64,000 bases of DNA from the NCBI RefSeq assembly GCF_000953715.1, contig NZ_LN824141.1, positions 370,676 through 434,675 of the forward strand, given 5' to 3'. Position numbers and translations under genes: made by a program. Each line of letters starts with the position of its first letter. The stretch's first letter is position 1. This document shows, in pieces, positions 39,301 to 46,820 of this stretch. A model generated the notes under the pieces. The model was not told where the DNA came from. It ran no database searches and was given only the letters and a program-made list of their open reading frames with translations. The stretch is from Defluviitoga tunisiensis. Its GTDB lineage: Bacteria > Thermotogota > Thermotogae > Petrotogales > Petrotogaceae.

Positions 39301-39487
39301 CGAAGATATAGAAATTACTAATCCGTTTGATTTAAAAAAATTACGTGATACTTCTAATTTTAAAGAAAACATTCTTGATAGTTGGTTGCTTAAAAACTCC
39401 ATATATTTTTATGAAAATCTTGATACAAGAGAATTCATAGAATTCTTAAAAGGAGATACCACTAAAATAGGAGCTAGAGGTGTATAA
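36374..39487 (+). CDS. recJ: RecJ single-strand-specific exonuclease with long C-terminal helicase-like extension
   Basis: At 1037 residues it is far longer than E. coli RecJ (577). The DHH/DHHA1 core is complete: IFGDYDVDGVTS (~92), VDCGTTS, VTDHHIP (~176), ILNPKR, LAGVGVTFKLL, INAAGRMANA and GGHKLAAGFS (~426). After the OB-like domain, residues ~590-970 look like a degenerate SF2 helicase pair: CQIIIDEPFYT recalls a DEAD-type Walker B, and FNHSMSYREKMLAREEFRREYAYLYVTSF recalls motifs IV-V. No Walker A is visible, so ATPase activity is doubtful. RecJ trims 5' ends in repair. ATG 36374 follows GGGAG. Confidence 0.92.
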   Translation: MEEKWKVFWDPKDPHYKEREKIAKNLSLSLGISDFLSKLLVSRNITNPEEADIFLNYPEKRTYDPFLMQDMSKAVEILKTIKQKKEKIAIFGDYDVDGVTSCAVLYLGMKKLGFEVTSYIPSRIDEGYSLNEKAIFELKSKGYNNLVTVDCGTTSLKEIDYAKSLGMRVIVTDHHIPKDELPNADAILNPKRNDCKYPFKDLAGVGVTFKLLQALFETFDKSLDPFEYIDLVAVGTIADIVSILSENRYFVIRGIEKLKTNPTKGLAYLLNELKIVESEIDSRTIAYKVAPKINAAGRMANAYAAFKLLTLDDEEKINKAVSDLLKLNSKRQSTEREIYLYALSLLDLHPEYKDDDVLVLSGENWHLGVLGIVASKLSSQLNKPVLMISKSKDICKGSGRSPQGIDLMELLLKVSEENILEEFGGHKLAAGFSCYSKNIEALRKSVNKVYKELYGKKEISYYLEIDMEIDSIFPNMFEDLEKLEPFGYMNPEPLFLIKNAKIENFKFFSNGSQNFSGILRNDNSLIVDVLGYDLGINLLNLNWNKRKDLLVDVVGTFRIENSYNLKNSYIKFYLQDLSIKESFFFEESSENDLLNPILKDELDKISQIEVLNENLYYNKIAMFLPSKLKNVSLIKKILLNLESKKKVILISGTKSLLEHSYKIISSYLPENILFINKYYSINSNVLSKYEVFFLTVPEFLKNIALFDSIDCQIIIDEPFYTLFHPVIRKVRDFIEFRDYIFAKQNVSMFGALYDENLKELLKNYGFKILMASSANNNFEVTKERGSIVSIMKEYIDTRNSRVIVLNEPNRQKSLIKLMDKKLNINDGNVKVFNHSMSYREKMLAREEFRREYAYLYVTSFSNNGLALETKGYPTTIIILDVPKTALEFLDLVSGWTNKNQKISIVFGYDKKFKVRLMYDYAKKYPSFKILKKTYDFIKANNPEIDTVVSTLFKGENDLAFVVLGVLQEANLIKIHNEDIEITNPFDLKKLRDTSNFKENILDSWLLKNSIYFYENLDTREFIEFLKGDTTKIGARGV

Positions 39488-39488
39488 T

Positions 39489-39761
39489 TTGAATAAAATT
39501 ATCACAACAACTATTAATCTGGATACAATTATTATTACGCAAAATTATGATATTATTTATATAAAAAATTTATTAATACAAAATGGGATTTTTTGTAAAA
39601 TTTTTCCATGTCCTCAAAGTTTATCAGAAAATTGCGAACCAGTAATTGTTGTTTCTTCAAGCAATGAATTATCTATAAAAAAAATATTAACCAAAAATAA
39701 CATAAGTTATGAATTGATAAAAATGAAAAAAGATATAGTAGGTGAACTTTTAGAAAAATGA
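39489..39761 (+). CDS. DUF3343-like small protein
   Basis: A ~90-residue product. TTG 39489 is chosen because AGAGG is correctly spaced; an in-frame GTG at 39480 would overlap recJ by 8 nt. The sequence fits DUF3343: an N-terminal strand-helix of the form used for IDs of type F.ST..AL..E, then IFCKIFPCPQSLSENCEPVIVV, matching the PTPREISxSCG pattern with the conserved Cys. Members are often called putative Se/S carrier-like proteins, but function is unproven. It lies between recJ and ruvX, ending in an ATGA overlap with ruvX. Confidence 0.6.
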   Translation: MNKIITTTINLDTIIITQNYDIIYIKNLLIQNGIFCKIFPCPQSLSENCEPVIVVSSSNELSIKKILTKNNISYELIKMKKDIVGELLEK

Positions 39762-40447
39762 GTATATATTGCGTTGATTATGGAAACACCTTATGTGGAA
39801 TAGCTGTTGCTGATGAAAATCTTAAGATAGCCTTACCAAAAAATACCGTTAAATCAGATTCTTTAATTGATTTTTTACAATCTTTAAATTTGGACGAAAA
39901 AAGTGTACTTGTTTTTGGTTTACCTATTTCTTTATCTGGAAGATATTCACATCAAACTTATTTAACTGTTGAAGCGGCTTTGAATATTAAAGAACAACTA
40001 GGTTGCCAAATCTACTTTGTAGATGAACGACTAACAACTACGTCATTATTCAATGAACTAAAAGGTGATATATCATTTAAAAAAATTAAAAAAACGAAGG
40101 ATCAAAACAGTAGTGTTTTGATTTTAAACGTTTTCCTAGAAAATCCTCATGCAGCTATAGAATTAAAAGAAAAATCAACATATAAAATAGAAAATGATTT
40201 GTCTAGTTATAACAATATCATAATTTTTGATGTAGCTATTAACAATATACTAGAAAAAGCTAATAAAGATCATTTGATTTTATTCACTCAAGATCCTTGG
40301 ATCTTTTGGTTTTATTACAGACAAGGACTAAAAAGCACATCTTTAATTTCTGATTTATACGATCAATATGACTTAATAATATCTATTAAAGAAAATGAAA
40401 AAAAAATTAGAACTTTATTTCCTTTGTCCAAATTAATGTGCCTGTAG
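39758..40447 (+). CDS. ruvX: RuvX/YqgF family putative Holliday junction resolvase, extended
   Basis: A 229-residue product. The first ~140 residues have the YqgF RNase H-like fold: SIYCVDYGNTLCGIAVAD with the first catalytic Asp, VLVFGLPISLSGRYSHQT, and IYFVDERLTTTSLFNEL with the DERLTT motif. The usual final Asp region reads KIKKTKDQNSSVLIL. Residues ~145-229 are an extra C-terminal domain not seen in typical 140-residue members. The last ten bases, including the TAG stop, lie inside tRNA-Arg. YqgF proteins act in 16S rRNA 5' end maturation and possibly recombination. Confidence 0.85.
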   Translation: MSIYCVDYGNTLCGIAVADENLKIALPKNTVKSDSLIDFLQSLNLDEKSVLVFGLPISLSGRYSHQTYLTVEAALNIKEQLGCQIYFVDERLTTTSLFNELKGDISFKKIKKTKDQNSSVLILNVFLENPHAAIELKEKSTYKIENDLSSYNNIIIFDVAINNILEKANKDHLILFTQDPWIFWFYYRQGLKSTSLISDLYDQYDLIISIKENEKKIRTLFPLSKLMCL

Positions 40448-40509
40448 CCTAAAGGACAAAGCGTTGGACTCCGGATCCAAAGATGCGGGTTCGATTCCCG
40501 CCAGGCACA
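40438..40509 (+). tRNA. tRNA-Arg (anticodon CCG)
   Basis: The acceptor stem GTGCCTG (40438-40444) pairs with CAGGCAC (40502-40508), discriminator A. The anticodon stem TTGGA/TCCAA encloses CTCCGGA, giving anticodon CCG (reads CGG). The T-arm is GCGGGTTCGATTCCCGC. The D-stem has one C-A mismatch. CCA is not encoded, unlike the other four tRNAs here. The first 10 nt overlap the 3' end of ruvX. Confidence 0.95.
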
Positions 40510-40559
40510 TAATTAATTTATTTTATTTTTTATTAGTAATCAAAGACAGGAGGTAAATT

Positions 40560-41564
40560 ATGGCAAAGTCTGATTTAGGTATAGATTTAGGAACTGCAAC
40601 TTTTGTTGTTTACCAGCGAGGCAAAGGAATTATTATTGAAGAACCATCGGTTGTTGCTATAGACAAAAACAAAAAAAATATGATAGCTATAGGAAAAGAA
40701 GCAAAAGATATGCTTGGAAAAACTCCCGATCAAATACAAATAATTAGACCTGTACAAGATGGAGTAATTGCTGATCCAAATATAATAGAAGAGGTTTTAA
40801 GATATTTCATAAAAAAATCTAACTCTCGTGGTTTCGGCCTTTACAAACCTAGTTTAATTATTGGTATTCCTGCTTTAACTACTGATGTTGAAAGAAGAGC
40901 AGTTAAAGAAGCCGCTGCACGGGTTGGAGCATCTAAAGTTTTTCTAATTAGCGAACCCTTAGCAGCTGCAATTGGAAGTGAAATTGATATTGCAGAACCT
41001 AACGGACATATGGTTATAGACATTGGCGGAGGTACAACAGATATAGCTGTACTAAGTTTAGGAGGATGTGTAATAAGCGAGACAATTAAAGTAGCAGGGG
41101 AAACAATGGATCAAGAGATTGTAAAATACATTAAAAGGCGTTATAAATTTTTTATTGGTGAAGCTACAGCTGAACGGTTAAAAACAGAAATAGGCAAGGC
41201 TCATCCAAGCGAAGAAAATTTTGAAACAGAAGTAAAAGGGCAAAACCTGAAAACTGGTTTACCTTCTTCTATAGTCATTAATTCTGAAGATATTTTAAAC
41301 GCTATAAGACCTGTTCTGAATGAAATTATTAATAAAATCAAAAATATTCTAGAAAAGACTCCTCCAGAATTATCGGCAGATATTATGATGAATGGCTTAA
41401 TTGTAGTAGGAGGTACTGCAAGGTTAAGAGGTTTAGATAAATTAATAAGTGAGCAAACTGGTATAAAAACACATATTCCAGAAGATCCCCATTTAACTTG
41501 TGCTAAAGGTACAGGAATTTTGTTAGAGAACATAGAATTATTAAACAAGGTGCAAGTAAGTTAG
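40560..41564 (+). CDS. mreB: MreB/Mbl rod-shape determining actin homologue
   Basis: A 334-residue actin-fold protein starting at ATG 40560 after CAGGAGGT. Phosphate-1 is LGIDLGTATFVVY (~6-18), MreB-type IRPVQDGVIADPNIIEEVLRYF follows, then IIGIPALTTDVERRAVKEAA, the phosphate-2 stretch MVIDIGGGTTDIAVLSLGG and VVGGTARLRGLDKL. MreB polymers guide side-wall peptidoglycan synthesis. It stands directly before flagellar rod genes rather than mreCD, like mbl-flhO-flhP in Bacillus, so it may be a second MreB (Mbl-like) paralogue; that is an inference. Confidence 0.93.
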   Translation: MAKSDLGIDLGTATFVVYQRGKGIIIEEPSVVAIDKNKKNMIAIGKEAKDMLGKTPDQIQIIRPVQDGVIADPNIIEEVLRYFIKKSNSRGFGLYKPSLIIGIPALTTDVERRAVKEAAARVGASKVFLISEPLAAAIGSEIDIAEPNGHMVIDIGGGTTDIAVLSLGGCVISETIKVAGETMDQEIVKYIKRRYKFFIGEATAERLKTEIGKAHPSEENFETEVKGQNLKTGLPSSIVINSEDILNAIRPVLNEIINKIKNILEKTPPELSADIMMNGLIVVGGTARLRGLDKLISEQTGIKTHIPEDPHLTCAKGTGILLENIELLNKVQVS

Positions 41565-41586
41565 TTTATAAAAATGGAGGATAGAT

Positions 41587-42309
41587 ATGAGGGGGATTTA
41601 TGCAGCCACCGCTGGTATGTTAAATTCTTTTGCTGAACTTGATTCTATAGCAAATAATTTAGCAAATGCCGATACTATAGGTTATAAAAAAGATTATAAC
41701 ATTTTTAAAAGTTACTATGAAAAGGAAATAAGGGCTTATCAAAATGAAGATACCCAAGGAAAAACTATAGGCAATATTTATAGTTCTGTAATTTTAGACG
41801 AGGTCATACCGAATTTTGAACAAGGCCCTTTATCCGAAACTAATAATTCTTTAGATTTTGCTATAAATGGTCAGGGTTTTTTTAAAATTCAACGAAACGA
41901 TAATTTTTATTATACCAGAGATGGTGAATTTACAATTAACAATCAAGGTTTTCTTGTAAACAAAAATGGTGATTTTGTTTTAGATGCTCAAAATAATCCC
42001 ATACTTGTTGATACAGATGATTTCTTTGTACTGAATGATGGAAGTATCTCAGGAACAAATATAAGATTAAATATTGTTAACCTAGATAATATAACTAAAT
42101 ATGGTAATAATTATTTTACTGGAGAAGAAATCGCCCTTACACAAGAAGACTATGAAGTAAAACAAGGCTATTTAGAAGGTTCTAATATTAATGTACTGAA
42201 TGAAATGATAAAAATGATTGAAGCAAATCGGAAGTTTGATATTCTACAACAAGCTATAAGTTCGACTGATTCATTAAACGCAAAACTCATTGAAATATCT
42301 TCATTTTAA
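41587..42309 (+). CDS. flgF: Flagellar rod/hook-basal body protein FlgF-like (FlhO-like)
   Basis: A 240-residue protein. The N-terminal rod signature is RGIYAATAGMLNSFAELDSIANNLANADTIGYKKD, the middle has LDFAINGQGFFKIQRNDNFYYTRDGEFTINNQG, and the C-terminal helix is GYLEGSNINVLNEMIKMIEANRKFDILQQAI, each shared by the FlgF/FlgG family. It is shorter than FlgG next door and diverges from it, so it is called the proximal rod protein FlgF (or the Bacillus FlhO equivalent). It is exported through the flagellar gate, hence no Sec signal. ATG 41587 follows GGAGG. Confidence 0.88.
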   Translation: MRGIYAATAGMLNSFAELDSIANNLANADTIGYKKDYNIFKSYYEKEIRAYQNEDTQGKTIGNIYSSVILDEVIPNFEQGPLSETNNSLDFAINGQGFFKIQRNDNFYYTRDGEFTINNQGFLVNKNGDFVLDAQNNPILVDTDDFFVLNDGSISGTNIRLNIVNLDNITKYGNNYFTGEEIALTQEDYEVKQGYLEGSNINVLNEMIKMIEANRKFDILQQAISSTDSLNAKLIEISSF

Positions 42310-42365
42310 GTATTTATAAGATAAATAATCTTGGTCTTCCACAAAAATAAACTGGAGGGAAGAGG

Positions 42366-43151
42366 ATGTTAGTATCTTTATACAGTGCAGCAACTGGAAT
42401 GAACGCTGAACAACGTAAATTAGATATCATCTCAAACAACTTAGCTAATGTTGATACTACAGGATATAAAAAGCAGAGGGCAGAATTTCAAGACCTTCTA
42501 TATTCATCTGTTAAAGAATCAGGTACTCCAACTGCACAAGGTTCGATTCTACCAACCGGATTATATGTAGGTCATGGCACGAGGTTATCTTCAACAACAA
42601 GGATTTTTACATTAGGAAATATTGAACCTACAGATAATTCGACAGATCTAGCCATAATGGGAGATGGTTTTTTTCAGGTCCAAATGCAAGATGGAAGAAT
42701 AGCTTATACAAGAGATGGTTCTTTTAAAATTGATGCAAATGGACGACTCACAACTAGTGACGGTCTTATGATAATCCCGAACATCGTAATACCTGAAAAT
42801 TCCGTAGGCATTAATATCTCTCCTGATGGTATTGTCAGTGTGGTTTTGGGAGATGGAAGCATACAAAATGTTGGAAATTTAACAACTATAAGATTTTTAA
42901 ATCCATCAGGTTTAAAGCCTATGGGAAATAACCTATATATTGAAACACCTGCATCTGGAAATGCTGTAGAAGGTATCCCCGGACAAGATGGGTTTGGCTC
43001 TTTACAACAAGGTTATCTAGAAAAATCTAATGTTGACGTTGTTAAAGAAATGGTCGATATGATTATTGCACAAAGGGCATATGATATCAACTCAAAAACA
43101 ATAACTACTGCTGATGAAATGTTGAGAACTGTATCTAATATTAAACGATAA
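42366..43151 (+). CDS. flgG: Flagellar distal rod protein FlgG
   Basis: A 261-residue protein, the standard FlgG length. It starts LVSLYSAATGMNAEQRKLDIISNNLANVDTTGYKKQRAEFQDLLY, with the FlgG-type QGSILPTGLYVGHGTR. TDNSTDLAIMGDGFFQVQMQDG follows, then the C-terminal GYLEKSNVDVVKEMVDMIIAQRAYDINSKTI. FlgG forms the distal rod that passes through the P and L rings, whose genes follow. The start ATG 42366 has GGAGGGAAGAGG upstream. Confidence 0.95.
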   Translation: MLVSLYSAATGMNAEQRKLDIISNNLANVDTTGYKKQRAEFQDLLYSSVKESGTPTAQGSILPTGLYVGHGTRLSSTTRIFTLGNIEPTDNSTDLAIMGDGFFQVQMQDGRIAYTRDGSFKIDANGRLTTSDGLMIIPNIVIPENSVGINISPDGIVSVVLGDGSIQNVGNLTTIRFLNPSGLKPMGNNLYIETPASGNAVEGIPGQDGFGSLQQGYLEKSNVDVVKEMVDMIIAQRAYDINSKTITTADEMLRTVSNIKR

Positions 43152-43204
43152 ACTTAGTTTATGTTCCTGATGAGCCTGTTTCATAATGAAAGGCGGAAAT
43201 TTGT

Positions 43205-44134
43205 ATGCTAAATCGATTTTTGGTAATTTGTATCTTATCCATATTTTGTTTGATGTCTTCATTCGTATTTTCAACAATAATTTTCCATGTTCCAAAAGAA
43301 ATAATTTCAGAAGATAGGATCTTTTCTTTGAAAGATATATTTCAAGACCTTGATTATGATAGAACAATTTCTTATATTAGTGGTGATTCAATTACCTATT
43401 CAAAAGAAAATTTGTCAAAAATATTATACGGTTTATTATCCAGTTACTACAATAACTTTGAAGTATCATTTGAATCTGACCAAATCAAAATAATATATAA
43501 CGATAAGCAAACAGCCAATAAAAATAATGTTGATTTACTAGCTCTTCTAGAAAAAGCCATTAATGAATATGACTCTGAACTAATAATACAAAATATAGAC
43601 CTAAAAAATGCACCTAATACTGCTGTTGAAGCTGAAATAACAAGAATCACACAATCAAATAATAAGTTATTTTTCAGCTTGTACATAACGGATGAAGATA
43701 ATAAAAAAAAGTATCTTTCCCTCACAGCAGAAGTTGCTAAATTTGAAAAGGCGTTAATATATTCGAAAGATACAAAGCGAGGCACTATTTTAAACGAAAG
43801 CATGACAGAAGAAGCAACTATTAATTCATTAATAACAACATACAACCCTATCGATATTCAACTACTACAACAGGGAAAATATGAGTTATCAAAAGATGTA
43901 AAAGCTGGAGAAATCTTGGATAGTAGATACTTAAAAAGGATTCCTGACATTAAATCTGGGGATATTTTAACCATAATAGTAGAATATGAAGGCATAAGGA
44001 TTACAAGTATTGCAAGAGCAATGACTAATGGAAATTATGGTGAAATCATTAACGTTAGAAATACAGAAACTGGACAGATAATATCAGGTAAACTGATAGA
44101 AGGCCCTGCAGTTTTGGTTAAAATTGGAGGATGA
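43205..44134 (+). CDS. flgA: Flagellar P-ring assembly chaperone FlgA
   Basis: A 309-residue protein. The N-terminal signal peptide (FLVICILSIFCLMSSFVFS) is followed by a variable region and a C-terminal SAF/ChapFlgA domain: YELSKDVKAGEILDSRYLKRIPDIKSGDILTIIVEYEGIRITSIARAMTNG (in parts), then GEIINVRNTETGQIISGKLIEGPAVL. FlgA helps FlgI assemble the P ring in the periplasm. It is longer than enteric FlgA (~219) owing to the N-terminal region. It precedes flgH with an overlapping ATGA. Confidence 0.88.
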   Translation: MLNRFLVICILSIFCLMSSFVFSTIIFHVPKEIISEDRIFSLKDIFQDLDYDRTISYISGDSITYSKENLSKILYGLLSSYYNNFEVSFESDQIKIIYNDKQTANKNNVDLLALLEKAINEYDSELIIQNIDLKNAPNTAVEAEITRITQSNNKLFFSLYITDEDNKKKYLSLTAEVAKFEKALIYSKDTKRGTILNESMTEEATINSLITTYNPIDIQLLQQGKYELSKDVKAGEILDSRYLKRIPDIKSGDILTIIVEYEGIRITSIARAMTNGNYGEIINVRNTETGQIISGKLIEGPAVLVKIGG

Positions 44135-44139
44135 GAGTA

Positions 44140-44772
44140 ATGATTAATAAGTCTAAATTTCTTTTAATTTTCACATTGATCTCTTTAGCGTTATTGACCA
44201 CCACATTCGCAGATTCTCTGTGGAATAAAAAAGATGAGGAAGCTAACTCTTTATATACATATAACAATAGTTATAATATTGGTGACATTGTCACTATAGT
44301 TGTTTCAGAAAATCCCTCTCTGTCTCTATCAGAAAGCATGCCCGATTACAAAGGCTCGTCTGCTAAAACCATTAACTCCTTTGTAAGTAATATTGGTGGT
44401 ATAGATTTAAATAAATTTTTACCAATTGGTTCTTCAGATCCTTCCCAGATATCAGTTCAAAATAATCAAGTTACTTCGACTTCAAGTGCGAAGGTACAAT
44501 TATTTATTTCCTCTATAATCGTTGATAAAAATGAAAATGGTTTATATAAAATAAGGGGAGAAAAAGAAATTAAAATTGGAAAGAATAGAAATACGATTAT
44601 AATAGAAGGGCTTATTTCCCCTAAAAATATTGCTAAAGATGGAACTGTATTTTCTGAAAGTATTGCTAATGCTAAAATATGGTACGATGGCGATATTGTT
44701 TTTCAACAAGACCCAAATGAACCATCTTGGTTATCTTCAATTCTTTCAGGAATAGCAAATTTATTCTTTTAG
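44140..44772 (+). CDS. flgH: Flagellar L-ring protein FlgH (no lipobox)
   Basis: About 210 residues. ATG 44140 is preferred over ATG 44131 because GGAGG at 44125-44129 is properly spaced only for it. After a signal peptide (FLLIFTLISLALLTTTFA) comes DSLWNKKDEEANSLYTYNNSYNIGDIVTIVVSENPSLSLSES, then the FlgH core with NENGLYKIRGEKEIKIGKNRNTIIIEGLISPKNI, each in family form. FlgH is normally an outer-membrane lipoprotein, but no Cys follows this signal peptide. The L ring may thus be attached without a lipid anchor. It lies between flgA and flgI. Confidence 0.9.
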   Translation: MINKSKFLLIFTLISLALLTTTFADSLWNKKDEEANSLYTYNNSYNIGDIVTIVVSENPSLSLSESMPDYKGSSAKTINSFVSNIGGIDLNKFLPIGSSDPSQISVQNNQVTSTSSAKVQLFISSIIVDKNENGLYKIRGEKEIKIGKNRNTIIIEGLISPKNIAKDGTVFSESIANAKIWYDGDIVFQQDPNEPSWLSSILSGIANLFF

Positions 44773-44785
44773 AGGTGGGATTCTA

Positions 44786-45772
44786 ATGAAAACAAGACTC
44801 TCGTATTTTTTAATTTTATTAATCATAATTCCGTCTATATCTTTTTCTGCAGTTAGAATAAAAGATATTTCAAATTTTAGAGGTGCAAGAGATAACCAAT
44901 TGTTTGGTATTGGATTGGTTACTGGATTAAGTGGTACAGGTGACTCAGGTAATGTAACATCAGAAATGATTAGTAATATGTTGGTTAATTTTAACATCTA
45001 TCTTGATTCTCAAGTTAAGACTAAAAATAGTGCTGTTGTTATGGTCTTTGCAGATATTCCGCCTTTTTACAAAGAAGGAATGAGGCTCGATGTTACCGTA
45101 GCTGCCATAGGAGATTCACAATCACTTGAAAATGGGGTCTTAGTCCAAACGCCTTTGTATGGAGCAGATAATAGGGTTTATGCAGTTGCTCAAGGTAATG
45201 TCTTAACAGGAGGAACTAACGTCAGAACAACCTCTAATTTACAGAATAGATACAAGGTCGTAGGCTATATACCTGAAGGAGCCATTATTGAAAAAGAAAT
45301 ACCAGCTAGTATAGTTAAAGATAATACTGTGACCATCCATCTCAAGCAACCTGATGTTACCACTGCATCAAGAGTTTCTAGCGCCATTAATTCAACTTTT
45401 TCTTATAAAATTGCTCAAGCAACTGATCCTTCTTCTATTAGAATAGCTGTACCAGACTTTTTTGAAGATGATATCATCTCTTTCCTAGCCTTAATAGAAG
45501 AAATTGAAGTTGTTCCTGATGCAAAAGCTAAAATAGTAATTAATGAAAAAACTGGTACTATAGTTTTAGGTGGAAACGTTGAAATAGCCGACTTTACAGA
45601 AAGTTATGGTAATTTCAACATAAGCATTGAAAACAATAAAATCAATGGAAAACCTGCAACTGTTTCAACACTAATTACAGCCTTGAAATCTGCAGGCGCT
45701 ACACCTCAAGATATTATAGCAATAATACAAACTGCTAGCCCTTATATTTATGGAGAACTGGTGGTGATGTGA
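44786..45772 (+). CDS. flgI: Flagellar P-ring protein FlgI
   Basis: A 328-residue protein. A signal peptide (YFLILLIIIPSISFSA) precedes VRIKDISNFRGARDNQLFGIGLVTGLSGTGDSG, the classic FlgI start. Then come VMVFADIPPFYKEGMRLDVTVAAIGDSQSLENG and VVPDAKAKIVINEKTGTIVLGGNVEI. It is shorter than enteric FlgI (~365). FlgI forms the periplasmic ring round the rod. It follows flgH after 13 nt with an AGAGGTGGG box, and the next gene overlaps its stop. Confidence 0.95.
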   Translation: MKTRLSYFLILLIIIPSISFSAVRIKDISNFRGARDNQLFGIGLVTGLSGTGDSGNVTSEMISNMLVNFNIYLDSQVKTKNSAVVMVFADIPPFYKEGMRLDVTVAAIGDSQSLENGVLVQTPLYGADNRVYAVAQGNVLTGGTNVRTTSNLQNRYKVVGYIPEGAIIEKEIPASIVKDNTVTIHLKQPDVTTASRVSSAINSTFSYKIAQATDPSSIRIAVPDFFEDDIISFLALIEEIEVVPDAKAKIVINEKTGTIVLGGNVEIADFTESYGNFNISIENNKINGKPATVSTLITALKSAGATPQDIIAIIQTASPYIYGELVVM

Positions 45773-46059
45773 CAATGAATACAGATAGTATAATCTCAGC
45801 TTTAACGTTAACAAGGTCTAGTTATAATAATTCTGATGTCAAAGAGATTACTGAAACTTTTGTTGCAAATATTTTTTCAAAGGTTTTAAACGATATCCAA
45901 GAAAATGAACTTATTAAAGATAATAAATTAATTCCTGAATCCAATGCTGAAAAGTGGCTTAAAGAATTAATAAACCTAGAATACGCAAATTTAATAGTAA
46001 AACGATCAATGCAACCTTTAGTCCAAGAGATAATAAAAGCTTTCCCTCCTCAAAGATGA
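45769..46059 (+). CDS. flgJ: FlgJ-like rod-binding protein (rod-cap domain only)
   Basis: A 96-residue product that matches only the N-terminal rod-binding domain of FlgJ: ITETFVANIFSKVLNDIQENEL parallels the family pattern A..FEA.F...ML..MR.., and NAEKWLKELINLEYANLIVKR parallels the later helix. The muramidase domain of enteric FlgJ is missing, as in many non-enteric bacteria. The start is GTG 45769 (overlapping the flgI stop) or ATG 45775. Its place after flgI supports the call. It ends 10 nt inside the convergent lipM gene. Confidence 0.72.
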   Translation: MTMNTDSIISALTLTRSSYNNSDVKEITETFVANIFSKVLNDIQENELIKDNKLIPESNAEKWLKELINLEYANLIVKRSMQPLVQEIIKAFPPQR

Positions 46060-46820
46060 ATATTAAAGTTTTTTCTAATACTATCAGCATACTGTATTTC
46101 TTTTTGTTCTAATTTACTATCGATAACTTTTTCTTTAAAAATCAATTCAAAGCCTTTTTTAAAGGCATTCGCGAGGTTTTCTTTTGTGAAGTTACTATTG
46201 TTCAATGATTTAATATCAACAGTATTTTTTTGTAAATAATTTTTAATTTCTTGCTTATTTGAATATTTAAAAGAACTTACATAATCCTCATAATCAAACT
46301 CTATAGGAATAGAACCATGCTGTAAAATAAATATATTTGTTCTATATTGAGCACTTCCGACAAATTTTCTTCCATCAATTTTAATTTCATAAACAGAGGG
46401 CGCATCATAACATATATCTTTTGTTAACCCTCTTTTTTTTGAGTTTTCTAATTCTGCATTTACTCCCAATAATTTAAAAGATTCTATCAGCGCAGATGAT
46501 ATTTTCAAATAACTCTCTAATAGATTTCCAGATAATGTTGTATTATTTAGATAAGTTGAAAATGAATACGTAAATTCTCTGTTGTGCAAAACAGCCCTTC
46601 CACCTGTAGGTCTTCTAACGATGGATATCCCTTTTTTAGCTATATAGTTTAAATCCAAATTCACAGTTTTTTGATGTTTACCAAGAGAGATAGTAGGATT
46701 AGTCCATTCATATATCCTTATTGTTGAAACTTTTTCTGAGGAAGAACTATAAGCTAAAGCTAAATCCAACGCCATATTCATTGTACCTTCATGTTTCCCA
46801 TCTACTATCAATCTAATCAT
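46050..46820 (-). CDS. lipM: LipM-like octanoyltransferase / lipoate-protein ligase family
   Basis: A 256-residue BPL/LplA/LipB-fold protein. RRPTGGRAVLH (~69-79) and GRKFVGSAQYR (150-160) with ILQHGSIPIEF are family motifs. Cys137 in KDICYDAPSVYEI sits where LipM has its acyl-thioester Cys, favouring octanoyltransferase (LipM) over ATP-dependent LplA. LipM moves octanoyl from ACP to GcvH; a gcvH gene lies at 61.4 kb in this window. It overlaps rsmG by ATGA on the minus strand. Confidence 0.8.
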   Translation of the reverse strand: MIRLIVDGKHEGTMNMALDLALAYSSSSEKVSTIRIYEWTNPTISLGKHQKTVNLDLNYIAKKGISIVRRPTGGRAVLHNREFTYSFSTYLNNTTLSGNLLESYLKISSALIESFKLLGVNAELENSKKRGLTKDICYDAPSVYEIKIDGRKFVGSAQYRTNIFILQHGSIPIEFDYEDYVSSFKYSNKQEIKNYLQKNTVDIKSLNNSNFTKENLANAFKKGFELIFKEKVIDSKLEQKEIQYADSIRKNFNIHL

